64,000 nucleotides of DNA from Candidatus Nezhaarchaeota archaeon (GTDB lineage Archaea > Thermoproteota > Methanomethylicia > Nezhaarchaeales > WYZ-LMO8). The DNA is taken from the NCBI GenBank assembly GCA_025059375.1, contig JANXDO010000001.1, forward strand, positions 350,097-414,096. Reading direction: 5' to 3'. Position 1 is the first letter of the stretch. Each line of letters opens with the position of its first letter. The position numbers and the translations under genes are program-made. Below are positions 57,526 through 64,000 of the stretch, piece by piece. The notes beneath the pieces are model-generated. The model was not told where the DNA came from and ran no database searches. It worked only from the letters and a program-made list of their open reading frames with translations.

Positions 57526-57535
57526 GTTTATATGA
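57526..57535 (+). promoter_or_regulatory. TATA box of elp3
   Basis: GTTTATATGA is centred about 27 bases before the GTG at 57558, so elp3 should be transcribed leaderless from GTG 57558, or from near ATG 57564. Confidence 0.45.
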
Positions 57536-57557
57536 AGTGATAGCTCCTGAAATTTAA

Positions 57558-59165
57558 GTGAAGATGAAAGCTCAAAGCGAGCTCATGGCATTTAGAGAGG
57601 CATGCTTAGAGATCGCTAAAAGGATTCTCGAGAGCCCACCTCAAAGCATTGTAGAGTTGAATAGAATTAAGATTGAGGTAGCTAAGACGTACCGTATTAA
57701 GCCTCCCAAGAACTCAGATATCCTGAGAGCCTGCAACTACGATGAGAAGCTAAAACCAATACTCAAAGCTAAGAAGGTACGATCCATAAGCGGCATAATA
57801 CCAGTGGCCGTCATGGTCAAGCCCCATCCATGTCCCCACGGTCGGTGCATATACTGTCCGGGAGGTCTTGAGGTGGGCACTCCTGCATCCTATACGGGTC
57901 AAGAGCCAGCTGGTAGAAGAGCCAAGGAGCACAACTATGATCCATACCTTCAAGTGAAGTCAAGGATCAATCAGCTGAGAGAGATTGGACACTGTGTTGA
58001 CAAGGTCGAGATAATAATATTGGGCGGCAACTTCACGTACTTGCCCCACGACTATCAGAAGTGGTTCGTTAAGAGGTGTTTAGATGCAGTTAATGATTTT
58101 GAGGCCCGTGACCTAGAGGAAGCCAAGCTGATGGCGGAGAGAGCTAAGATTAGGATTTCATGTCTCTCAGCTGAGACAAGACCTGACTGGTTCAAGCGCG
58201 AGCACGCAAACAGCATGCTCGAGATGGGCTTCACCAGGGTGGAGCTTGGGGTCCAAACAGTTTTCGATGACATCTATGAGCTAATCAACAGGGGCCACAC
58301 TGTCAATGACGTTGTCGAAGCATTCAAGGTGGCTAAGGATTGCGGTTTCGAAGTGATAGCACACTTCATGCTTGGACTACCAGGCTCGGACCCAAAGCGA
58401 GACTTAGAGATGTTTAAGGTGGTTTTTAATGATCCCCGCTTTAAGCCCGATTGCATTAAGATATATCCAACCTTGGTGTTAAAAGGGACGAAGCTCTATG
58501 AGATGTGGCTTAAGGGGGAGTATAAGCCATACAGCTCTGAAGAAGCTGCCGAGATCATAGCTGAGATTAAAAAGATGATCCCAAGGTGGATTAGAATACA
58601 GAGAGTACAGCGCGATATTCCAGCTCACCTGATAATTGATGGAGTTAAGAGGAGCGATCTAAGATTACTTGCCCTTAAGAAACTTGAGTCGCTGGGTTTG
58701 AGGTGCAACTGCATAAGGTGTAGGGAAGCGGGCCACGTGAAGATTAAGAAAGGGGTGGAGCCGAGGATAGAGAACATCAAGTTAAGAGTTGAAAGGTATG
58801 AAGCATCTGATGGGGTTGAAGTCTTCTTGTCATTCGAAGATACTCTCAACGACATACTCGTAGGGTTGCTTAGACTTAGAATACCTTCAAGCAATGCTTT
58901 CAGACCAGAAGTTAGAGAGAGACCATCAGCAGTCGTAAGGGTTCTTCATGTCTACGGTGATGTGGTCCCAGTTGGCGAGAGGATTAGTGGCGCATGGCAA
59001 CACAAGGGGTACGGCTCCATGTTGCTTAAGGAAGCTGAGAGGATAGCTGTAGAGGAGTACGACGTCGAAAAGGTCTTGGTGTTATCGGCCATAGGTGTGA
59101 AAGAGTACTACGCGAGGCACGGATATAGGAGGGATGGAGTGTACATGGCTAAGACCATAAAGTAA
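57558..59165 (+). CDS. elp3: Elp3-type tRNA uridine(34) carboxymethyl-forming enzyme
   Basis: A 535-residue fusion of a radical SAM domain and a GNAT acetyltransferase domain. The cluster motif PHPCPHGRCIYCPGG lies near residue 92. IILGGNFTYLP, SAETRPDW and GVQTVFDDIYELINRGH define the Elp3 core. DLRLLALKKLESLGLRCNCIRCREAG supplies extra zinc-binding cysteines, and the C-terminal AWQHKGYGSMLLKEAERIA is the acetyl-CoA loop. It modifies wobble uridines with a carboxymethyl group. The start is GTG 57558 or ATG 57564. The gene stands alone. Confidence 0.95.
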   Translation: MKMKAQSELMAFREACLEIAKRILESPPQSIVELNRIKIEVAKTYRIKPPKNSDILRACNYDEKLKPILKAKKVRSISGIIPVAVMVKPHPCPHGRCIYCPGGLEVGTPASYTGQEPAGRRAKEHNYDPYLQVKSRINQLREIGHCVDKVEIIILGGNFTYLPHDYQKWFVKRCLDAVNDFEARDLEEAKLMAERAKIRISCLSAETRPDWFKREHANSMLEMGFTRVELGVQTVFDDIYELINRGHTVNDVVEAFKVAKDCGFEVIAHFMLGLPGSDPKRDLEMFKVVFNDPRFKPDCIKIYPTLVLKGTKLYEMWLKGEYKPYSSEEAAEIIAEIKKMIPRWIRIQRVQRDIPAHLIIDGVKRSDLRLLALKKLESLGLRCNCIRCREAGHVKIKKGVEPRIENIKLRVERYEASDGVEVFLSFEDTLNDILVGLLRLRIPSSNAFRPEVRERPSAVVRVLHVYGDVVPVGERISGAWQHKGYGSMLLKEAERIAVEEYDVEKVLVLSAIGVKEYYARHGYRRDGVYMAKTIK

Positions 59166-59413
59166 CCACTAAGTCGCTCTAAGCCCTTTCACCAACGGTC
59201 TAACTCTTCCTCTCAACCATCAACATGGTAGGTAGAGCCTAGCCTCAACGTTAATTGCTGACATGAACCCTCACGTTAAATGGTCCCCCTTCAACCTAAA
59301 TGATGGGCATACCATCTCGACCTTCCACCCCATAACACTTTAATAAATATTGCTAGGTGAAATCATAAAGGGGCTTACACTTAAGTCGTCTTAAGAGAAG
59401 TTGGTGAGAACGA
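59166..59413. other. 248-base gap with a TATA box and a possible decayed frame
   Basis: The gap holds a TATA-like CTTTAATAAATAT (59338-59350) that could drive pantoate kinase with a leader of about 44 bases. On the minus strand about 57 codons (about 59166-59339) read like protein in one frame (VEMVCPSFRLKGD, then SAINVEARLYLPC) but with two internal TGA codons, perhaps a gene remnant. No RNA gene is apparent. Confidence 0.35.
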
Positions 59414-60322
59414 TTGAACAATGTTAAGATTAAGGATCAAATTGAAGTGTGTGTTTGGGTTCCATGTCATGTAACCAGCTTCTTTGAAATCATAGAGCAT
59501 GAGAATGCTCTTGAAACGGGGTCTAGGGGTGCTGGACTTAACCTAGACATCGGCGTAAAGACTTATGTTAAGCTATCTCATGGGGACAGCATTGAGGTCA
59601 CCGGTGGGAATGAAGTTTCAAGAGATGTTGTAGAGCGCATACTTCAAAGCTTTGGTGTGAAGGCTAGGGTTCAAATAAATCACGAATCCATCGTGCCAAT
59701 GGGTGTAGGCTATGGTGTCAGTGGTGCAACAGCCTTGGGAGCTGCCCTAGCCATTTCCGTGGCTTTAGGTGATGTGATGACTGTTCTCCAGGCAGGTGCA
59801 CTAGCCCATGTTGTTGAAGTTGAACATTTAACTGGATTGGGGGATGTAATAGCTCAGGTTCATGGTGGAATTGAGATTAGAGTTAGAGAGGGTGCACCGG
59901 GTATTGGCCTTATCGACTGGATTCCCTACAATCAAGACTTACGCGTGGTAGTTGCCACTCTGCGATCCATGTCAACTCGAGATATGCTCGAGCTTAAGAG
60001 AGACGTCATAAATAAGTCTGGCTCCAAGGCCCTCTCAAGATTGCTTAGAAGACCGACGATCGGGGAGCTCATGGTCAACGCCAAAATATTCGCTGAGGAA
60101 GTTAACTTCATGGACGGAGACCTTAAGGAGTTGGCCGAGATGCTCATTAGTGAAGGGGCCATTGGAGCATCGGTGAAAAAGGGTGTCTTTTACGCCCTAG
60201 CTAGAAAGGACAAGGTCGATAAGTTGCACGAACTATTGAGCACACAGCTAAAGGGTAAGCAGGTCATTACATGTGGGATATCCAGCCATGGACCTAGGCT
60301 CGAACAAGTAAAGAGGCTTTAA
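59414..60322 (+). CDS. Pantoate kinase (GHMP family), archaeal CoA synthesis
   Basis: A 302-residue GHMP-superfamily kinase. The N-terminal WVPCHVTSFFEI and the ATP loop PMGVGYGVSGATALGAALA (about residues 96-114), followed by AHVVEVEHLTGLGDV and a C-terminal ITCGISSHGPRL segment, are those of archaeal pantoate kinase. It phosphorylates pantoate before condensation with beta-alanine, the reverse order to bacteria. The next enzyme, phosphopantothenate synthetase, is encoded at 63500 onward on the opposite strand. The TTG start has GGTGAG just upstream. Confidence 0.85.
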   Translation: MNNVKIKDQIEVCVWVPCHVTSFFEIIEHENALETGSRGAGLNLDIGVKTYVKLSHGDSIEVTGGNEVSRDVVERILQSFGVKARVQINHESIVPMGVGYGVSGATALGAALAISVALGDVMTVLQAGALAHVVEVEHLTGLGDVIAQVHGGIEIRVREGAPGIGLIDWIPYNQDLRVVVATLRSMSTRDMLELKRDVINKSGSKALSRLLRRPTIGELMVNAKIFAEEVNFMDGDLKELAEMLISEGAIGASVKKGVFYALARKDKVDKLHELLSTQLKGKQVITCGISSHGPRLEQVKRL

Positions 60323-60364
60323 CCTTAAGTTTCAAGTCTCTAAATCAGTAGGTGGGTGCTCTAG

Positions 60365-61000
60365 ATGGCTCTCATAGATCTATCGAGGGACATAAGTCCA
60401 AGTACCCTAGTATTCCCTTCCTACCCCTCAGTATCAATCATGGAGTGTGCTCGAAGAGATATTCATGGATTCAAGGCTGAGGTCCTAAACATTGTGACAC
60501 ACGTATCAACGCATGTAGATGCCCCCCTCCACTTCAAGGATGGCGGCGCATCAATAGACAAGCTTTCCCTAGAGCTATTCGTGGGTTATGCTGTCGTACT
60601 GGACTTGTGGGGGAAGTTCAAGATAAAGAAGAGCGACTTAGAGGCAGCGATGAAGTCTTGTAGCTACGTTGAGGGCGATGCAGTCTTCATTTACACTGGA
60701 TGGGAGGATGCATATGGGAAGCCCGAGTACGTGACGAAGGGGCCAGGCTTATTGAAGGATGCTGCAGAGTTCTTAGTTGAAGTTAAGGTTAAGCTTGTAG
60801 GAATAGACTCTCCAAGCATAGATCCTTGGGACTCAACAAGCTTCGATGCTCATCACATCTTGTTAGGTGCCGGCATACCAGTGATAGAGAACCTGTGCAA
60901 TATGGTCAGGATACTAAAGAAGAGGGTCAAGTACTATGCTTTCCCACTAAAGATTACAGGCGCCACCGCATCACCCGTAAGGGTTGTGGTTGAGGTCTAA
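60365..61000 (+). CDS. Cyclase/kynurenine-formamidase-family metal-dependent hydrolase
   Basis: A 211-residue member of the cyclase family (PF04199). Metal-binding motif HVSTHVDAPLHFKDGG lies near residue 43, with VFIYTGWED and LVGIDSPSIDPWDS in the second half. It hydrolyses amide or lactam-like bonds, such as N-formylkynurenine in bacteria. Archaeal substrates are unknown, and there is no tryptophan catabolism context here. It lies 42 bases after pantoate kinase and converges with the DUF447 gene, overlapping its end by four bases. Confidence 0.8.
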   Translation: MALIDLSRDISPSTLVFPSYPSVSIMECARRDIHGFKAEVLNIVTHVSTHVDAPLHFKDGGASIDKLSLELFVGYAVVLDLWGKFKIKKSDLEAAMKSCSYVEGDAVFIYTGWEDAYGKPEYVTKGPGLLKDAAEFLVEVKVKLVGIDSPSIDPWDSTSFDAHHILLGAGIPVIENLCNMVRILKKRVKYYAFPLKITGATASPVRVVVEV

Positions 61001-61725
61001 GTTAACTCCTTCCTAAGTGCTTTTGCCAAAGCTTTGAGTTTCGACCAGCCGGTCCTTTCAACGATGTCTAAATGGTGGAGCGCGAGACTTCTAAGCTTAG
61101 ATACAAGGTCATCGCGTCCAAGCCTCTCGTAGTGCTTGATCCGAGTGTAGTGAATTAGTGATTCAAGTAGTGAACTCTCAGCTCTGCATAGAGGCCTTGG
61201 TCTCACTCTCCTAGCGCGTACACCGAGTAGGGAGCAAGTTATTTCATAGTAGTCTTCCTTCTCTACGATCTCGACCAACTTAAAGTGAGCCCATGCTGAT
61301 GCCCCCTTAATTATTGGATAGTCCATAGACCAATCAAATGACAGCTTAGAAGGGTTAAAGAGGCAGTGGAAGAACAGCTCTACATCATTGACCACGTTTA
61401 GGAAGCCCTGACAAACAGCCCTCAAGTTGTTTAGGGTCCTCGTTTCACCGTAAGACCTCATGAAGAAGAGGTTGTCGTTTACAATCCTTATGCCCATGGG
61501 GGCAGCATGAGGCTTACGATTAGGGTCAATCGTTGTAACTATCACTTCGTAGTTAGCTCCATACTTCACGCCTAAAGCTCTAATTAAGCTCAAGCTCCTC
61601 ACCACAGAATTAGAATTAAGCTCTCCTGTAATCACTTGAGGGAAAGAGTAATTAAGTTGCTGACCTCGCAATTTACGTTCAAGTAATCCACTAACTAAAT
61701 GGTGAACTACATGGAGGACATTCAC
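60997..61725 (-). CDS. DUF447-family protein (FMN-binding split-barrel-like)
   Basis: A 242-residue protein whose core GANYEVIVTTIDPNRKPHAAPMGIRI matches DUF447, a flavin-binding split barrel with a helical C-terminal part. DUF447 genes often accompany tetrahydromethanopterin genes in archaea and in methylotrophic bacteria, and here mptA and mptE are adjacent. The biochemical role is unknown to me. The frame can be read up to 61725, overlapping the divergent mptA start by 27 bases. The family core begins only about 50 residues in, so the true start may be GTG 61605 or nearby. Confidence 0.7.
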   Translation of the reverse strand: MNVLHVVHHLVSGLLERKLRGQQLNYSFPQVITGELNSNSVVRSLSLIRALGVKYGANYEVIVTTIDPNRKPHAAPMGIRIVNDNLFFMRSYGETRTLNNLRAVCQGFLNVVNDVELFFHCLFNPSKLSFDWSMDYPIIKGASAWAHFKLVEIVEKEDYYEITCSLLGVRARRVRPRPLCRAESSLLESLIHYTRIKHYERLGRDDLVSKLRSLALHHLDIVERTGWSKLKALAKALRKELT

Positions 61726-62619
61726 GAAAGGACACCTTCATTCTCTATTCCGTTAGAGCTTGTTGGTGTTAAAGGGGTTAAGATGCCTGTTGCATGCGTT
61801 AAATTTAATGGCAGGTCTCACTATACTCTACCAACATTTGATGCGTACATAAACCTACCTTCAACCATGAAGGGCATCCATGCTTCTCGCCACTATGAGG
61901 TCATAGCTGAGACTATCTCTCAATTTGCAATGAAGGTTGGAAAGCTTGAAGACATATGTGAGAGCATAGCGGTTAAGTTGCTTGAAAAGCATGAATATGC
62001 ATCGAGATCATATGTCAGGGCTAGGGGGAGTATAGTCTTTGAGAGTAGAATTGAGAGATCTGATACCGCAAGCTTCGAGCCTTGCATCATTATAGGCAAG
62101 GCATGGGCTTTACGAGGTAAGCTTAATGGTCGCATAGAGTCGATAAAAGCTGTGGGAGCATCCGTTGAGGGCATGACTGCCTGTCCATGCGCACTGGAGT
62201 ACGTGAGGGAGAGGGTCAAGATGGCGACTTCCAGACCCTCAAATAATGAGCTTCCTCTAGCAACTCACATGCAGAGAGTTATTGGGACCATCATAATAGA
62301 GGTCCCTAGAGGAGTTGACATGGATGTAATGAGGCTTGTAAGGATAATTCAAGACTCCATGAGCTCACCCACTTACGGGCTGCTCAAGAGGAGTGATGAG
62401 GTGGAGGTCATATGCAGAGCCGTCTATAACCCTAAGTTTGCTGAGGACGTTGTAAGGTCGATGGCGAGAGGACTTATTGAAGAATTTAAAGAGTATCCCG
62501 ACTCTGCGTTCTTCACATGCTATGTTAGGAGCAAGGAGAGCATACATAAGCATGACTTAGTAGCAAAGCATAGAGGGACAATTGGTGAATTGAGAGCTTA
62601 CCTGGAGTCAAGTGGATGA
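61699..62619 (+). CDS. mptA: GTP cyclohydrolase IV, MptA (FolE2-like)
   Basis: A 306-residue FolE2/MptA-type T-fold enzyme. The N-terminal FSIPLELVGVKGVKMPV and the FDAYINLPSTMKGIHASRHYE segment, VKMAT...-adjacent SVEGMTACPCALEYVRE (metal-binding Cys in ACPC) and THMQRVIGTIIIEVP are diagnostic. It converts GTP to 7,8-dihydroneopterin 2',3'-cyclic phosphate, the first step of methanopterin synthesis, using Fe(II). The start is ATG 61699 or ATG 61711. Its stop overlaps mptE (ATGA), so the two are translated together. Confidence 0.9.
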   Translation: MVNYMEDIHERTPSFSIPLELVGVKGVKMPVACVKFNGRSHYTLPTFDAYINLPSTMKGIHASRHYEVIAETISQFAMKVGKLEDICESIAVKLLEKHEYASRSYVRARGSIVFESRIERSDTASFEPCIIIGKAWALRGKLNGRIESIKAVGASVEGMTACPCALEYVRERVKMATSRPSNNELPLATHMQRVIGTIIIEVPRGVDMDVMRLVRIIQDSMSSPTYGLLKRSDEVEVICRAVYNPKFAEDVVRSMARGLIEEFKEYPDSAFFTCYVRSKESIHKHDLVAKHRGTIGELRAYLESSG

Positions 62620-63422
62620 GGGGTTGGCCCGTGGACTGGAGCCTGTGGGAGCCATGGTACCTATGGATTGCAGGGGCACTAAACATAAGCACATCCATGG
62701 ACTATAAAGCTGCAGAAATCTTGAACTTAATACTTAAGAGTAAAGTTAGTAGCGCATCCTTAATTGAGGAGGAGACAAGAGGTAGGCCAGTGATAGTCGT
62801 TGGTGCTGGCCCCTCAATCGAGAGGAGTGTAGATCTCGTCTTGAAGGGACTAAACGCCGTAGTGTATGCTGCTGATGGATCTTGCAGTAAGCTACTTGAG
62901 GTTGGGGTGGCCCCTCACGTTGTAGTAACAGACCTAGATGGTAACATTAACGACATATATGAGTGCTGGCGTAGAGGATCCTATGTAGTTATCCACGCTC
63001 ATGGAGATAACATTCCGGCAGTCAGCGAGCATGCGCCGAAGTTCAATGCGAGAATCATAGGTACGACTCAAGTTAAGCCCATTGGGTGCCTCCACAACTT
63101 TGGAGGCTTCACTGATGGTGATAGAGCTGTATTTATGGCTTTAGAGCTTGGTTGCAAGTCTATCATTATGATAGGCATGGATCTCTCAAGCAAAGTTGGT
63201 AAATACTCAAAGCCTTGGCTTAAGAGGGACGAGGAGGCATGGTCTACTAAGCGCGCTAAGTTCACAATTGCTAGGAAGCTCTTATCGTGGGCTTCAAGAT
63301 TATACTCGAGGCGAGTCATTAGGGTGATTGTGGATGGCTATGACCACGGTCAACCAATAGATGATGTAATCGATGTGAACTTAAGAGAGATCAAAGAACA
63401 ATTAAGTTCATTAACTTGCTAA
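62616..63422 (+). CDS. mptE: 6-hydroxymethyl-7,8-dihydropterin pyrophosphokinase MptE
   Basis: A 268-residue member of the archaeal MptE (DUF115) family, unrelated to bacterial FolK. VIVVGAGPSIERSVDLVLKG (about residues 55-74), VVTDLDGNINDIYE with metal-binding acidic residues, NFGGFTDGDRAVFMALELG and MIGMDLSSKVGKYS are the conserved blocks. It activates the pterin made by MptA and MptD as its diphosphate. It is coupled to mptA by an ATGA overlap. With MptD at 19.5 kb, the pterin branch is complete in this window. Confidence 0.9.
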   Translation: MRGWPVDWSLWEPWYLWIAGALNISTSMDYKAAEILNLILKSKVSSASLIEEETRGRPVIVVGAGPSIERSVDLVLKGLNAVVYAADGSCSKLLEVGVAPHVVVTDLDGNINDIYECWRRGSYVVIHAHGDNIPAVSEHAPKFNARIIGTTQVKPIGCLHNFGGFTDGDRAVFMALELGCKSIIMIGMDLSSKVGKYSKPWLKRDEEAWSTKRAKFTIARKLLSWASRLYSRRVIRVIVDGYDHGQPIDDVIDVNLREIKEQLSSLTC

Positions 63423-63499
63423 AATTTATCTTCAAGCCTTAAGCCCCAGCAATGTTCTCAGCAATTAATAGAATTCATCATTTAAATTGGGGGCTCATC

Positions 63500-64000
63500 C
63501 TAAAGTACTATTTGAACGCCCTTATCCCTTAACTCTAAGAGTCTGTGAACTATGTGATCTAAGACTTCGCGCAACACCACGTTGTTATCATAGGACTTAA
63601 TGATGCTCTCCAGCTCCTGTCTTGGCATGCTCTTGAGCTTAGAAGCCTCCTCTACGAGCTTCGGCATTGCTCTCACGATGTTATCGACTATTGTTACTGA
63701 GGCGGTCCTAGCTGTTCGAGAGAGAGGGTTTAGATCTATGGCTATGACGGTCTTACCCATCCTCCTAAGAGCTTCAGTCCTATCACCGTCCTCCAATGGA
63801 ACAAGGACCACGTCGGCTATCAGGATGCCCCTAGAATCAACTTTCCTCCTCTCACTCATTAGTTCAGGTATCGTTGTCAAGGCACTATCATCGACCCCTA
63901 GCACCTCTCTAGCACCAAGGCTCCTCAATAGAGACTCTATGGCCTTCTCCCTCTCCTTAGTCCTATAGAACAGATTAATCTCAATCTTTGCATTCACTAA
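63500..64000 (-). CDS. Phosphopantothenate synthetase (4-phosphopantoate-beta-alanine ligase), C-terminal part
   Basis: The frame runs off the right edge, so the 5' part is missing. The visible roughly 167 residues match the C-terminal region of archaeal phosphopantothenate synthetase: [44 protein letters not shown] and [20 protein letters not shown]. It condenses 4-phosphopantoate with beta-alanine and follows pantoate kinase (59.4 kb) in archaeal CoA synthesis. A GTG at 63997 is internal and not the real start, since the family has about 90 more residues upstream. Confidence 0.85.
   Translation of the reverse strand, partial: LVNAKIEINLFYRTKEREKAIESLLRSLGAREVLGVDDSALTTIPELMSERRKVDSRGILIADVVLVPLEDGDRTEALRRMGKTVIAIDLNPLSRTARTASVTIVDNIVRAMPKLVEEASKLKSMPRQELESIIKSYDNNVVLREVLDHIVHRLLELRDKGVQIVL

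Noticed and set aside
1-64000. tRNA, rRNA, CRISPR arrays and insertion sequences
   Set aside because: By eye I found no T-loop-like GGTTCRANNCC clusters in the gaps, no regularly spaced repeats and no transposase-like proteins; a covariance-model scan would be decisive for RNA genes.

Overview
The window is archaeal, most likely from a thermophilic member of the TACK (Thermoproteota-like) archaea with methanogen-type C1 biochemistry. The evidence is a full-length reverse gyrase, ribosomal protein eL13 (L13e), archaeal TATA boxes with leaderless or short-leader starts, frequent TTG starts, and biosynthesis genes for tetrahydromethanopterin (mptA, mptD, mptE, a DHPS-like gene, a DmrX-like flavoprotein), methanofuran (mfnA, an mfnD-like gene) and a methanogenesis marker 11 protein. 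No mcr, mtr or other core methanogenesis operon lies in the window, so methanogenesis or alkane oxidation is suggested but not shown. I found no rRNA, tRNA, CRISPR array or insertion sequence by eye.

Layout. 1-6.7 kb is accessory: the end of an MFS transporter, a beta-class DNA methyltransferase with an unknown Cys-rich partner, an asparagine-synthetase-like PP-loop enzyme with a zinc ribbon, small enzymes and an MNT/HEPN pair. 6.9-14.6 kb is cobamide uptake and late cobalamin synthesis: BtuF and BtuC on the minus strand, then CobD-type decarboxylase, a Cys-rich protein, CbiB, CbiS, CobS and CobY on the plus strand. A 42-residue zinc-finger gene on the opposite strand was found in the 10.9 kb gap. 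14.7-24.4 kb holds C1-carrier genes (mfnD-like, mfnA, mptD, dmrX-like) around a CBS-domain protein, a beta-CASP nuclease and reverse gyrase.

24.5-38.3 kb is the centrepiece: thirteen tightly packed co-directional genes. They encode HdrC, HdrB, two polyferredoxins, a formate-dehydrogenase-like molybdopterin protein that lacks the catalytic Cys/Sec, a 1094-residue double HdrA, MvhD, and all six subunits of an Ech-type group 4 [NiFe] hydrogenase. The operon appears to place a flavin-based electron-bifurcation module and an ion-translocating hydrogenase on one transcript. The double HdrA looks like one HdrA nested inside the Rossmann fold of another.

38.4-47 kb carries a TldE-like protein, a cell-surface/ABC export locus (MacB-type ATPase and permease, a 950-residue surface protein, and a divergent four-gene membrane/regulator cassette) and eL13. 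47-55.6 kb carries the DHPS-like pterin gene, a homocitrate-synthase-like gene with an acetolactate-synthase-like partner, a lipoate module (LplA/LplB-type ligase, LipS1-like and LipS2-like radical SAM proteins) and UppP. 55.6-64 kb carries methanogenesis marker 11, the AGOG DNA glycosylase, Elp3, pantoate kinase, a cyclase-family hydrolase, DUF447, mptA, mptE and the end of phosphopantothenate synthetase. Family assignments come from recognised motifs only; no database search was possible.
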